Assembly: GCF_011694515.1 (NCBI RefSeq) | Contig: NZ_CP050192.1 | Coordinates: forward strand, 1,272,349 to 1,336,348 | Reading direction: 5' to 3' | DNA length: 64,000 nucleotides | Origin: Mycobacterium sp. DL592 | GTDB lineage: Bacteria > Actinomycetota > Actinomycetes > Mycobacteriales > Mycobacteriaceae | Shown here: piece by piece, positions 1 through 7,560 of the stretch | Layout: the number at the start of each line of letters is the position of its first letter | Numbering within the stretch: the stretch's first letter is position 1 | Translations under genes and position numbers: made by a program | The notes under the pieces: model-generated | The model's input: the letters and a program-made list of their open reading frames with translations, nothing else | Database searches by the model: none | Told to the model about the DNA's origin: nothing

Positions 1-321
1 TACATCGGCGCCGAGGACATCCCGCTGCCGGCGATCTACTACGCGCACACCCGACCGGTGTTCCAGCGCGACGGAATGCTTTTGGCCGTCCACGAATTCA
101 TGCAGCCGGCCGCCGGCGAAGAGGTCTTCGAAACCTCGGTGCGGTTCCGCACCGTGGGCGACGTGACGTGCACCGGTTGCGTGGAGTCGACGGCCTCGAC
201 CGTCGAGGACGTGATCGCCGAGACCGCGGTGTCGCGGCTGACCGAACGTGGCGCCACCCGCGCCGACGACCGAATTTCCGAAGCCGGTATGGAAGACCGC
301 AAGCGGGAGGGCTACTTCTGA
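1..321 (+). CDS. cysD: Sulfate adenylyltransferase subunit 2 (CysD), 3' end only
   Basis: The window opens inside this gene; the last 106 codons are present. CysD is the small catalytic subunit of ATP sulfurylase, forming adenosine 5'-phosphosulfate (APS) from ATP and sulfate with CysN. The visible part holds the conserved family tail: YYAHTRPVFQRDGML, then RFRTVGDVTCTGCVES, then the C-terminal DRISEAGMEDRKREGYF. The stop TGA at 319-321 overlaps the ATG of cysNC at 321, the usual translational coupling of these two genes. The identification rests on this tail and the adjoining cysNC; the N-terminal PP-loop ATP site lies outside the window. Confidence 0.95.
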   Translation, partial: YIGAEDIPLPAIYYAHTRPVFQRDGMLLAVHEFMQPAAGEEVFETSVRFRTVGDVTCTGCVESTASTVEDVIAETAVSRLTERGATRADDRISEAGMEDRKREGYF

Positions 322-2171
322 TGGCAACGCTACTGAGAATCGCCACTGCCGGATCTGTCGACGACGGCAAGTCCACCCTGATTGGCCGTCTGCTGTACGA
401 CTCGAAGGCTGTGATGGAGGACCAGCTCGCGGCCGTCGAGCGGACCTCGCGGGAGCGCGGTAACGACTACACCGATCTCGCCTTGGTGACTGACGGCCTG
501 CGCTCCGAGCGCGAACAGGGCATCACCATCGACGTGGCTTACCGCTACTTCGCCACGCCCAAGCGGAAATTCATCATCGCCGACACCCCGGGCCACATCC
601 AGTACACCCGCAACATGGTGACCGGAACCTCGACCGCCCAGCTGGTGATCGTGCTCGTCGACGCCCGCCACGGCCTGCTCGAGCAGTCCCGCAGGCACGC
701 GTTCCTGGCCTCGCTGCTCGGTGTGCAGCACGTGGTGCTCGCCGTCAACAAGATGGACCTGATCGACTGGGACCGCGAACGATTCGAGTGGATCCGCGAC
801 GAGTTCCACGCCTTCGCCGCCCGCTTGGACATCCAGGACGTGACCACCATCCCGATGTCGGCGCTCAACGGCGACAACGTGGTGACCAAGTCGGACAAGG
901 CGCCGTGGTACGACGGCCCGCCACTGCTGAGCCACCTCGAGGACGTCTACGTCGCAGGCGATCGCAACCTGGTCGACGTGCGATTCCCGGTGCAGTACGT
1001 GATCCGTCCGCAGACCGTCGAGCACGCCGACCATCGCAGCTATGCCGGCACGGTAGCCGGCGGTGTGCTCCGCCCTGGCGACGAGATCGTGGTGCTGCCC
1101 AGCGGAAAAACCAGCACCATCACCGCGATTGACGGTCCGACCGGTCCGGTGGACGAGGCGTTCCCCCCGATGGCGGTCTCGATCAGCCTGGCCGACGACA
1201 TCGACATCTCCCGCGGTGACCTGCTGGCACGTCCGCAGAACCAGCCGGTCGTCACCAGTGAGTTCGACGCGACGGTGTGCTGGATGGCTGATGACGCCGC
1301 ACTCGAGCCGGGCCGCGACTACATCATCAAGCAGACCACCCGCACCACCCGGGCGCGGGTGGTTGCGCTGGACTACCGCCTTGATGTCAACACCCTGCAC
1401 CGCGACAAGAGTGCAACGGCGTTGAAGCTCAACGAACTCGGCCGTGTCACCTTGCGTACCCAGGTGCCGCTGCTGCTCGACGAGTACTCGCGCAACTCGG
1501 CCACCGGCTCGTTCATCCTGATCGACCCGGACAACAACGTGACGGTGGCCGCGGGCATGGTCCGCGACACCGCACCCGTCGCGACCCGCACCGCGTCGCC
1601 GAACACGGTGCGCCACCAGTCGCTGGTGAGCGCCGGCGACCGGCTTACCAAGGGCCGCACCCTGTGGTTCACCGGCCTGTCCGGCTCGGGCAAGTCATCG
1701 GTGGCGGTCCTGGTGGAGCAGAAACTGCTCGAACATGGTTGGCCCGCATACATTCTCGACGGTGACAACCTGCGCCACGGCCTCAACGCCGACCTCGGGT
1801 TCTCGATGGCCGACCGCGCCGAGAACCTGCGCCGGCTCGCCCACATCGCCACGCTGATGGCCGATGCCGGCCTGACGGTGCTGGTACCGGTGATCAGCCC
1901 GCTCGAGGAACATCGCGAACTGGCCCGCAAGGTGCACGCGGACCAGGGGGTGGAGTTCCTGGAGATCTTCGTCGACACCCCGCTGGAGGACTGCGAGAAG
2001 CGCGACCCGAAAGGCTTGTACGCCAAGGCTCGTGCGGGGGAGATCACTCACTTCACCGGTATCGACAGCCCGTATCAGCGGCCGAAGAACCCGGACCTGC
2101 GGCTGACCCCGGATTACGGGCCCGAGGAGCTGGCCGATCAGGTGATCGAGGCGCTCGAGGCTCGGCGGTGA
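321..2171 (+). CDS. cysNC: Bifunctional sulfate adenylyltransferase subunit 1 / APS kinase CysNC
   Basis: A 616-residue fusion. The N-terminal GTPase half (residues 1 to about 435) carries the P-loop GSVDDGKSTL near the start, the DTPGH G3 motif and NKMD G4 motif, so it is the CysN regulatory GTPase that drives APS formation by CysD. The C-terminal half (about 440-616) is an APS kinase with its own P-loop GLSGSGKSS and the DGDNLRHGL substrate motif, making PAPS. The fusion and length match mycobacterial CysNC (Rv1286). I start at the ATG overlapping the cysD stop, because residues before it do not resemble the family. The 3' end overlaps cysQ (GTGA), so cysD-cysNC-cysQ reads as one operon in this organism. 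Confidence 0.97.
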   Translation: MATLLRIATAGSVDDGKSTLIGRLLYDSKAVMEDQLAAVERTSRERGNDYTDLALVTDGLRSEREQGITIDVAYRYFATPKRKFIIADTPGHIQYTRNMVTGTSTAQLVIVLVDARHGLLEQSRRHAFLASLLGVQHVVLAVNKMDLIDWDRERFEWIRDEFHAFAARLDIQDVTTIPMSALNGDNVVTKSDKAPWYDGPPLLSHLEDVYVAGDRNLVDVRFPVQYVIRPQTVEHADHRSYAGTVAGGVLRPGDEIVVLPSGKTSTITAIDGPTGPVDEAFPPMAVSISLADDIDISRGDLLARPQNQPVVTSEFDATVCWMADDAALEPGRDYIIKQTTRTTRARVVALDYRLDVNTLHRDKSATALKLNELGRVTLRTQVPLLLDEYSRNSATGSFILIDPDNNVTVAAGMVRDTAPVATRTASPNTVRHQSLVSAGDRLTKGRTLWFTGLSGSGKSSVAVLVEQKLLEHGWPAYILDGDNLRHGLNADLGFSMADRAENLRRLAHIATLMADAGLTVLVPVISPLEEHRELARKVHADQGVEFLEIFVDTPLEDCEKRDPKGLYAKARAGEITHFTGIDSPYQRPKNPDLRLTPDYGPEELADQVIEALEARR

Positions 2172-2896
2172 GCGATCATCAGCTGGCTGCGCAGCTGGCC
2201 ACCGAAGCCGGTGAGCTGCTGCTCGCGGTCCGGGCGGAGTTGGCCGAGGCCAGCGGTGCTGAACGAAAAGCCGCGGGGGACAAGCGCTCTCACGACTATC
2301 TGATGGAGGCGCTGGCCAAGGCGCGGCCCGCCGACGCGGTGCTGTCCGAGGAAGGCGCCGACGATCCGGTGCGGCTGCGCAGTGAGCGGGTGTGGATCGT
2401 CGACCCGCTGGACGGCACCCGGGAGTTCTCCGAACTCGACCGGGACGACTGGGCGGTCCATGTCGCGCTGTGGCAAGCCGGTGAGTTGATCGCCGGTGCG
2501 GTGGCGCTTCCCGCGCAGGGCGTCACCCTGTCCACCCCCACGGTCGCGGCCCCGCCCGCCGGACCGCAGTCGCCGCGGGTGGTGGTCTCGCGGACCCGCC
2601 CGCCCGCCGTTGCGCTGCAGGTGCGCGACGCTCTCGGCGGCACGCTGGTCGAGATGGGTTCGGCCGGAGCGAAGGTCGCCGCCGTGGTGCAGGGCCGCGC
2701 CGATGTCTACGTGCACGCCGGCGGACAGTACGAGTGGGACTCGGCGGCCCCGGTCGCGGTGGCCCGGGCGGCGGGGTTGCACACTTCGCGTATCGACGGC
2801 TCACCGCTGCTGTACAACCGGCCGGATCCGCTGTTGCCTGACCTGGTGGTGTGCCGGCCGGAGTTCGCCGAGGCGGTACTGGCCGTCACGAAGTAG
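2168..2896 (+). CDS. cysQ: 3'(2'),5'-bisphosphate nucleotidase CysQ family
   Basis: A 242-residue inositol-monophosphatase-fold enzyme. The metal-binding signature WIVDPLDGTREF is present (about residues 76-87), with an upstream acidic LSEEGA segment and the C-terminal EWDSAAP motif. CysQ removes the 3'-phosphate of PAP and/or PAPS and so tunes the sulfate-assimilation pool. The GTG start overlaps the cysNC stop by 4 bases, which indicates translational coupling and supports the sulfur role over a general inositol phosphatase. In M. tuberculosis the best-known cysQ (Rv2131c) lies elsewhere, so this linkage is a local arrangement. Substrate preference cannot be read from sequence. Confidence 0.88.
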   Translation: MSDHQLAAQLATEAGELLLAVRAELAEASGAERKAAGDKRSHDYLMEALAKARPADAVLSEEGADDPVRLRSERVWIVDPLDGTREFSELDRDDWAVHVALWQAGELIAGAVALPAQGVTLSTPTVAAPPAGPQSPRVVVSRTRPPAVALQVRDALGGTLVEMGSAGAKVAAVVQGRADVYVHAGGQYEWDSAAPVAVARAAGLHTSRIDGSPLLYNRPDPLLPDLVVCRPEFAEAVLAVTK

Positions 2897-2905
2897 CGTG
2901 GCGGC

Positions 2906-3505
2906 ATGACTGAACCCACCACCTTGCGCGCGATGTCCGGCCTGCCCGTGGAGCCGGTGAGCCTCGCCGACTCGACGCTGGTTCTCATCGACTGCCAGAA
3001 CACCTACACAGAAGGTGTGATGGAACTCGAGGGGGTGCAGGCCGCACTCGACGAGACGGCGGCGCTGTTGGCGCGGGCGCGGGCGGCGGGGATCCCGGTC
3101 ATCCACATCCAGCACGACGACGGACCCGGCTCGCTGTACGACATCACCGGACACAGCGGTGCCATCGTTGACCGGGTCGCCCCGCGTGACGGCGAGCCGG
3201 TGGTGGTGAAGAACTACCCCAACTCCTTCGTCGAGACCGACCTCGACGACCGGCTCAAGGCCATCGGCGCCGAGAACGTGGTGATCGCCGGCTTCATGAC
3301 GCATATGTGCGTGAACTCAACCGCCAGGGGAGCCTTCAACCTCGGCTACGCCCCGACCGTGGTCGCGTCGGCCACCGCGACCCGCGCCCTGCCGGGCCCC
3401 ACTGGTGCGCCGGTGACGGCCCAGGCGCTGCAGACGGCGAGCTTGGCGGCGCTGGCCGACCTGTTCGCCGTCGTCGTTCCGGACGCCGCCGCCATCCCTG
3501 ACTGA
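2906..3505 (+). CDS. Isochorismatase-family cysteine hydrolase
   Basis: A 199-residue protein of the isochorismatase/nicotinamidase fold. The three catalytic positions are visible: Asp in LVLIDCQNTY (about residue 29), Lys in VVVKNYPNSF (about 93-102), and the nucleophilic Cys in FMTHMCVNSTARGA (about 131-144) with the preceding cis-peptide region. It is a single-domain hydrolase of an amide or an ester-like bond; the natural substrate is unknown. It begins 9 bases after cysQ and is probably co-transcribed with it. Nothing marks it as a true isochorismatase (no aryl-carrier domain) or a nicotinamidase (the metal-binding DxH pattern is not evident). Confidence 0.85.
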   Translation: MTEPTTLRAMSGLPVEPVSLADSTLVLIDCQNTYTEGVMELEGVQAALDETAALLARARAAGIPVIHIQHDDGPGSLYDITGHSGAIVDRVAPRDGEPVVVKNYPNSFVETDLDDRLKAIGAENVVIAGFMTHMCVNSTARGAFNLGYAPTVVASATATRALPGPTGAPVTAQALQTASLAALADLFAVVVPDAAAIPD

Positions 3506-3643
3506 ACGCCCTCAGGCGTGTGTGAATCAGCTGTGAGAAGCGGCCGGATCGGCCGAGAAACCTGAGAAAACCGACCTCCAGTCGGATCGTGCGACGCCGG
3601 GACCTTGGTCCTTAATTTTGGGGACACCGGCATTATTGTTAGC

Positions 3644-3659
3644 TGTGATGCGCATCACG
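3644..3659. promoter_or_regulatory. CRP-like binding site (TGTGA-N6-TCACG)
   Basis: TGTGATGCGCATCACG contains a perfect 14-bp palindrome (3645-3658). It fits the mycobacterial CRP (Rv3676) consensus as I recall it, (C/T)GTGA-N6-TCACG. It lies about 170 bp before the secreted-protein gene at 3831, in a non-coding region, which is what one expects of a real operator. Binding by CRP is inferred, not shown. Confidence 0.5.
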
Positions 3660-3770
3660 GGCGCGATGGCCTGGTGAAATGTGCTGTTTCGCTTTACAAG
3701 GAGTTAACCAACAATTGGGGCTCTGGCGAAACAAAAAGAATTTCCCTAAAAAACGTCAATATTGGCTTCC

Positions 3771-3794
3771 ACTTAGGTTTTTCTCAGGTAGCTT
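3771..3794 (+). promoter_or_regulatory. MprA-box-like direct repeat with -10 element, copy 1
   Basis: ACTTAGG (3771-3777) and TCTCAGG (3782-3788) are spaced exactly 11 bp start to start, followed directly by the -10-like hexamer TAGCTT (3789-3794). The same arrangement stands before the next two genes. About 40 bases separate the TCTCAGGTA core (3782-3790) from the start codon. A good -35 is lacking, as expected for an activator-dependent promoter. Confidence 0.55.
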
Positions 3795-3830
3795 GTCAAT
3801 TGACAGTGCAGTCACCTACGGGAGGAAATC

Positions 3831-4940
3831 ATGCAAATCTCACTTCGATCACACTTGATCGCGGGTACTGCCGCGGTCGTAGGGGCGAGCGCCATCGCGA
3901 TGACCCCCGTCGTTGCGCAGCACGATCTCGCGCTGCCGGCCATCCAGTCTCCGGCCGCTTCGGCCGCGGTTCAGCTGGCCGGCTTTGACAGCCCGATCAC
4001 CGAGCTGCTCTTGAGCGTGGGCCTGACCAACCAGTTCGTCTTCGGGAATACGGGACCCGTAGCGCTGCCCGCGCCGTGGAGCGGCTCGCTGTCGGCCTCC
4101 GGTCTGATTCCGCAGATCATCACCGACGCGCTTCCGGTCGTCCGGCAGCTGGGCTTCAACGGATCCGACTACCTCTACCAGTCGGTCAAGGGCCTCGGTA
4201 CCAGCGCCGTCGCGCTGAGTGAAGGTGTGTGGAACGCGGCAGGTCAGTTGGCCTCGCTCAACATCCAGGGCGCGATCAACACGTTGGTGACCGCGGTTCA
4301 GTTCGCGGGCCAGAACGCCCTGGCGGCCGGCAACTACGTGTTGCAGGGTGTCATCACCCGGGCGACCGCGGTGGTCAACAACCTGGTGCCGATCCTGAGC
4401 GCACTGCCGCAGGTCATCATCAACCAGGGCCTGGTCGTGGCGGGTAGCGTGGTGAAGATCGTCAACGACGCCGTCGCCGCGCTGAGCGCGCCGAACCCAG
4501 TCGAGGGCGTCTGGAACGCGGTGGTCGACGGACTGCTCGGTCCCACGGGTATCCCGGGTGTTCTCAACGCTCTGACCATTGGGCCCGGCGTTTTGGCACC
4601 GGCTCCGATCTCGGCATTCGTGCCGAGCGTCCGCACGGTGGTCTCGAGCGTGGTGCAGGCCGTGAAGACAGGTCTCGCCACGCCCAACCCGGCACCGCCG
4701 CCGGCGACCGCGGTCAGCTCTGCTGCTCCGTCGGCCTCCTCGCTGCGTGCCGCGGCTGCTGAGACCTCGACACCGGCTGTCGTGAACACCAAGTCCAACG
4801 ACAGCACCAGTGGTGGCAGCGCCACCGCCGGTGACCACAACGGTGGTTCGTCCGCCGGGTCGAACGAAGGCTCGGGCTCGGGTGGTGGCAAGAGCACCGG
4901 TGGCTCGGCGCGCGCTGCCCACAAGGCCGCGGCCGGCTAG
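3831..4940 (+). CDS. Secreted protein of unknown function, low-complexity C-tail (triplet member 1)
   Basis: A 369-residue protein. The N-terminus MQISLRSHLIAGTAAVVGA is a signal peptide (basic start, hydrophobic core, cleavage probably near VVAQ). Residues about 50-285 are a hydrophobic, Ala/Val/Leu-rich helical region with repeated NxL/VxG turns. From about 290 on it is a Ser/Gly/Ala/Thr low-complexity tail ending in a basic ARAAHKAAAG. I recognise no named domain. The ATG at 3831 has a strong GGAGG 5 bases upstream. The next gene is a paralogue: both begin (M)xISLRSxL-AG, share TIGPGV near the end of the folded part, and share a GGxKSTGxSxRAAH-type C-terminus. Export to the envelope or medium is likely; function is unknown. 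Confidence 0.85.
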   Translation: MQISLRSHLIAGTAAVVGASAIAMTPVVAQHDLALPAIQSPAASAAVQLAGFDSPITELLLSVGLTNQFVFGNTGPVALPAPWSGSLSASGLIPQIITDALPVVRQLGFNGSDYLYQSVKGLGTSAVALSEGVWNAAGQLASLNIQGAINTLVTAVQFAGQNALAAGNYVLQGVITRATAVVNNLVPILSALPQVIINQGLVVAGSVVKIVNDAVAALSAPNPVEGVWNAVVDGLLGPTGIPGVLNALTIGPGVLAPAPISAFVPSVRTVVSSVVQAVKTGLATPNPAPPPATAVSSAAPSASSLRAAAAETSTPAVVNTKSNDSTSGGSATAGDHNGGSSAGSNEGSGSGGGKSTGGSARAAHKAAAG

Positions 4941-4966
4941 TCCTCTGAGTAAATCTCTGGGCTGAC

Positions 4967-5000
4967 AGGTGCCCCTCCTTCTTCGGAAGGAGGGGCACCT
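4967..5000 (+). terminator. Intrinsic terminator, copy 1
   Basis: A perfect 14-bp GC-rich inverted repeat: AGGTGCCCCTCCTT pairs with AAGGAGGGGCACCT across a CTTCGG loop, followed by CTCTTTCT. It sits 27 bases after the stop of the secreted-protein gene. A near-identical element follows the next paralogue. Confidence 0.85.
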
Positions 5001-5101
5001 CTCTTTCTGGGGTCTGCCTGGGGTACGGGCCCTTGGTCCCGCAAATCCGGTGCCATTTGCGGTAAAGAATTTGACTCCAAGACGTCAATACCGAGCCTCT
5101 T

Positions 5102-5125
5102 CTCAGGCTCGTCTCAGGTAGGTTC
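5102..5125 (+). promoter_or_regulatory. MprA-box-like direct repeat with -10 element, copy 2
   Basis: TCTCAGG at 5102-5108 and again at 5113-5119 (11-bp period), followed by TAGGTT (5120-5125) as a -10 candidate. The sequence upstream from ACGTCAATA (5082) also aligns with that upstream of copy 1 (3753), so the whole promoter has been duplicated with its gene. It ends about 45 bases before the start codon. Confidence 0.6.
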
Positions 5126-5166
5126 AGGCACTGACGGGATCGTCAAAACGAGGGGGAAGATTGTCC

Positions 5167-6336
5167 ATGGACATCTCATTGCGTTCGCAACTGACCGCCG
5201 GCGTCACAATGGTCGCAGCCACCGCGATCGCCATCACACCGATCACCCAGCCCAGCCTGCTGTCCTCGGTGGATCACGGCGCAGCGCAGGCCACCTCGGT
5301 CGCACTCGCCGCGCTGACCAACCCGTTCAACGCCGTCGCCGAGGTCGTCGAGGACGTCAACACCAACGTCTTCTATAACGGGGCATGGGACGCGCCGTGG
5401 AACACATTGCCCTCCCTCGGCGACTACGCCTACGCCGGCTATCAGGGCATCCTGCCCGATTTCGCTTTCTGGCCGCTGCCCCTGGCGCAGACCGTCGTGA
5501 CAAACCTGTCGGGATACGCATGGGCCGGTATCCGCGGCGTCGGTGACCTCGCCAACAAGAGCCTGCAGGCGGTGTGGAACACCCCGTTCGCGCTGGTGGA
5601 CGCAGCCCAGCTGTTGATCGCGGGCGATCCGAACGCGGCGCTGGCAGTGATCCAGAGCCAGATCGTCCTGCCGTTGCAGAAGGGCATCAACTCCGCCCTG
5701 AACTCGGCCAACTACATCGTCAGCAATCTCATCGAGAACGCCGGCATCGTCGCCAGCGCCATCCCGACGTTGGTGAGCAATCTGGTCGGGGTGACGGTCG
5801 GCGGGGCGTCCTACCTCGTCAACCAGGCGATCGCCACGGTGACCACGGCGTTCGGGCAGCTGACCAGCGGTCAGTTCGGGGCTGCCTGGGACACCGCGGT
5901 CAACGGATTCCTGGGTCGCAACGGCACTCTGGGCTACCTGGAGAAGCTCACGATCGGACCCGGTGTCGTCACGACCGATCCCAGCAATCCGGTGATCCCG
6001 AGCCTGCGGGCCGTCGTCACCCAGGGCACCCGTCAGCTGGCCGACAGCTTCTACAACCCGACCTATAACCCTGCGGCCGGACCGTTCCAGCCGGCGGCAG
6101 CGGCCACGCCGACGGCACCGACGGCATCGGCGCTGCGCGCTTCGGCCGCCGCCGAACCGGCTCACACCAACGCGGTCACCGATGTGGCCAAGCCGGGCGA
6201 CAGCGCGACGCCTCGCGACTCCAGCCCCGCCGGTTCGACCTCGTCGGATACCGGCTCGGCGCAGGGCGGCGCCAAGAGCACCGGCGTCAGCAAGCGTGCC
6301 GCCCACCATGCCCCGGTAGGAAAATCGGCCGCGTAG
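5167..6336 (+). CDS. Secreted protein of unknown function (triplet member 2)
   Basis: A 389-residue paralogue of the preceding gene. I start at ATG 5167 (MDISLRSQLTAG), because it aligns with MQISLRSHLIAG of the neighbour and stands about 9 bases from a GAGGGGGA Shine-Dalgarno; an in-frame TTG at 5161 is too close to it. Signal peptide to about residue 27, then an Ala/Val/Leu-rich helical body with aromatic-rich segments (YNGAWDAPWN, LPDFAFWPLPL near residues 65-110) absent from the neighbour. LTIGPGVVT comes before a Ser/Thr/Ala/Pro tail ending in KSTGVSKRAAHHAPVG. No named domain recognised. Own promoter box and own terminator imply a separate transcript. Confidence 0.83.
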   Translation: MDISLRSQLTAGVTMVAATAIAITPITQPSLLSSVDHGAAQATSVALAALTNPFNAVAEVVEDVNTNVFYNGAWDAPWNTLPSLGDYAYAGYQGILPDFAFWPLPLAQTVVTNLSGYAWAGIRGVGDLANKSLQAVWNTPFALVDAAQLLIAGDPNAALAVIQSQIVLPLQKGINSALNSANYIVSNLIENAGIVASAIPTLVSNLVGVTVGGASYLVNQAIATVTTAFGQLTSGQFGAAWDTAVNGFLGRNGTLGYLEKLTIGPGVVTTDPSNPVIPSLRAVVTQGTRQLADSFYNPTYNPAAGPFQPAAAATPTAPTASALRASAAAEPAHTNAVTDVAKPGDSATPRDSSPAGSTSSDTGSAQGGAKSTGVSKRAAHHAPVGKSAA

Positions 6337-6351
6337 TTCGCCCGGCCGAAC

Positions 6352-6383
6352 GGTGCCCCTCCTTCCCCGGAAGGAGGGGCACC
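6352..6383 (+). terminator. Intrinsic terminator, copy 2
   Basis: GGTGCCCCTCCTTCC faces GGAAGGAGGGGCACC, followed by TTGCTGTTA. It matches the terminator after the first paralogue base for base over most of the stem, 15 bases after the stop of the second. Confidence 0.85.
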
Positions 6384-6441
6384 TTGCTGTTAGGCCGCGA
6401 AGGAGCACTTTCCACAGTAAAGGGCGGGTGGCGAGTGGCTT

Positions 6442-6465
6442 TCTCAGTTTCCTCTCAGGTATTGT
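6442..6465 (+). promoter_or_regulatory. MprA-box-like direct repeat with -10 element, copy 3
   Basis: TCTCAGT (6442-6448) and TCTCAGG (6453-6459), again 11 bp apart, followed by TATTGT (6460-6465). The TCTCAGGTA core ends 38 bases before GTG 6500, close to the 40 and 45 bases seen for copies 1 and 2. This helps to choose that start codon. Confidence 0.58.
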
Positions 6466-6499
6466 TAAGGCTTCGTCTCGGAACAAGGTGGTGGATTCA

Positions 6500-7516
6500 G
6501 TGCGGCGGGGTATCGGTGCGATCGTCACCACCGCGGTGGCTCTCGTCGGCGCCGCCGTCGTCGTCGCCAACCCCGTCTCCGTCCCGCAATCCGACGTCCG
6601 GGTTCCCGCCGTCGAACTCTCCGCAGGCACCAGCTCCTCGGCAACCACGCTGGATCAGGCCTACATCAACGCGATCGCCCTCGACCCCACCGATACCGGC
6701 CCCGCCAGTGCGCTGAAGCGGATGCTCGCCGAACTGGTCACCCACGCGACCCTGCTCGGTGGCCGGGCGGTCGAGGAGGTCTTCGACGCGCGCACCACGA
6801 TCTCCGCCGGTGCAGTGCCCCCGACACCGACGGCTGCCTGGCTGCCGTACCCGCCCGTCGAGGTGGCGCCGGCCCGCGCGCTCAGCGGACCGGCCCCGGC
6901 CGGTCTTCCCGCGGTCCCCGAGTCCGCCGGCGAGATCGATCCGGTACTGCGACAGGCGCTCACCTCGCTGGCCGACGATGTCGGCTACGTCGGCGGGCAG
7001 GTCGTCGTCGCCGCAGTCGCCACCAGCGCGTTGGTGTCCGCGGAACCCAAGCTCATCGTCGACACGATCACCGCTCTGGGCTACGGGGATCTGCGGACCG
7101 CGGTGATCACCGCCATCACCGCGGTATCGGCACCGGTCGTGGCGCCGCTGATCGTCGCCGACGCAGTCAACACCGTTGTGCGCAACGGGCTCGTCCCAAT
7201 GTCGACGCCCCAGTCGCAGGACAGTGCCGCCACGTCGGATCCGGTGTCCCGCCCGGCCACCGCCACTGGGTTGCGCCGCCACACGGCCGCCGACATCAAA
7301 GCTGCCGCCGCAACGAGCGCGACCAACGGTGCCACCGATCTGAGCGACGGCAACAAGGCGCCGCCGCACACCGGTGTGAAGCCCGCGGCGCTGCGGACCA
7401 AGCTCACCGCGGCGGCCCAATCCGCCCGAGCCTCTGCCGATCGTTTCGGGACTGCCGTCGGCAAGGCCCTGAGCCCGCACGCCACGGCCGAATCGGCCAC
7501 GTCAGCCGCCAACTGA
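6500..7516 (+). CDS. Secreted protein of unknown function (triplet member 3)
   Basis: A 338-residue protein, more divergent than the first two. Start GTG 6500 gives MRRGIGAIVTTAVALVGAAV, a good signal peptide, and keeps the promoter-box spacing of its neighbours; GTG codons at 6488 and 6491 are alternatives. The frame is open upstream to 6353, but that part is the terminator hairpin of the previous gene. The mature part has an Ala/Val-rich helical region (about residues 150-235), a Pro-rich stretch (about 95-140), and an Ala/Thr/Ser tail containing ALRTKLTAAAQSARAS. No named domain recognised. Membership of the triplet rests on position, promoter and architecture rather than on strong sequence identity. 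Confidence 0.75.
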   Translation: MRRGIGAIVTTAVALVGAAVVVANPVSVPQSDVRVPAVELSAGTSSSATTLDQAYINAIALDPTDTGPASALKRMLAELVTHATLLGGRAVEEVFDARTTISAGAVPPTPTAAWLPYPPVEVAPARALSGPAPAGLPAVPESAGEIDPVLRQALTSLADDVGYVGGQVVVAAVATSALVSAEPKLIVDTITALGYGDLRTAVITAITAVSAPVVAPLIVADAVNTVVRNGLVPMSTPQSQDSAATSDPVSRPATATGLRRHTAADIKAAAATSATNGATDLSDGNKAPPHTGVKPAALRTKLTAAAQSARASADRFGTAVGKALSPHATAESATSAAN

Positions 7517-7535
7517 GCACCTGAGCCGATTGTCA

Positions 7536-7547
7536 CCACCGCGGTGG
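7536..7547. promoter_or_regulatory. Perfect palindrome, candidate operator of the Rrf2 regulator
   Basis: CCACCGCGGTGG is a perfect 12-bp palindrome, 13 bases before the ATG of the Rrf2-family gene. This is a typical position for an autoregulatory operator. The wider GTCACCACCGCGGTGGC also occurs at about 6524-6540 inside the start of the preceding gene. Confidence 0.4.
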
Positions 7548-7560
7548 CAGAATTCGCGGC

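Larger units (their letters stand above)
3506..3830 (+). other. 325-bp AT-richer intergenic regulatory region
   Basis: No convincing gene. It is much richer in A/T than the flanking genes from about 3600 to 3800. It contains a perfect 14-bp palindrome with CRP-like spacing at 3645-3658 and a TCTCAGG direct-repeat promoter element at 3771-3794. The Shine-Dalgarno GGAGG for the next gene is at 3821-3825. Confidence 0.7.

Noticed and set aside
6353..6499. N-terminal extension of the third secreted protein (open from ATG 6353)
   Set aside because: This part overlaps the terminator hairpin of the previous gene and the promoter box; it would place a non-signal-like extension before a clear signal peptide.
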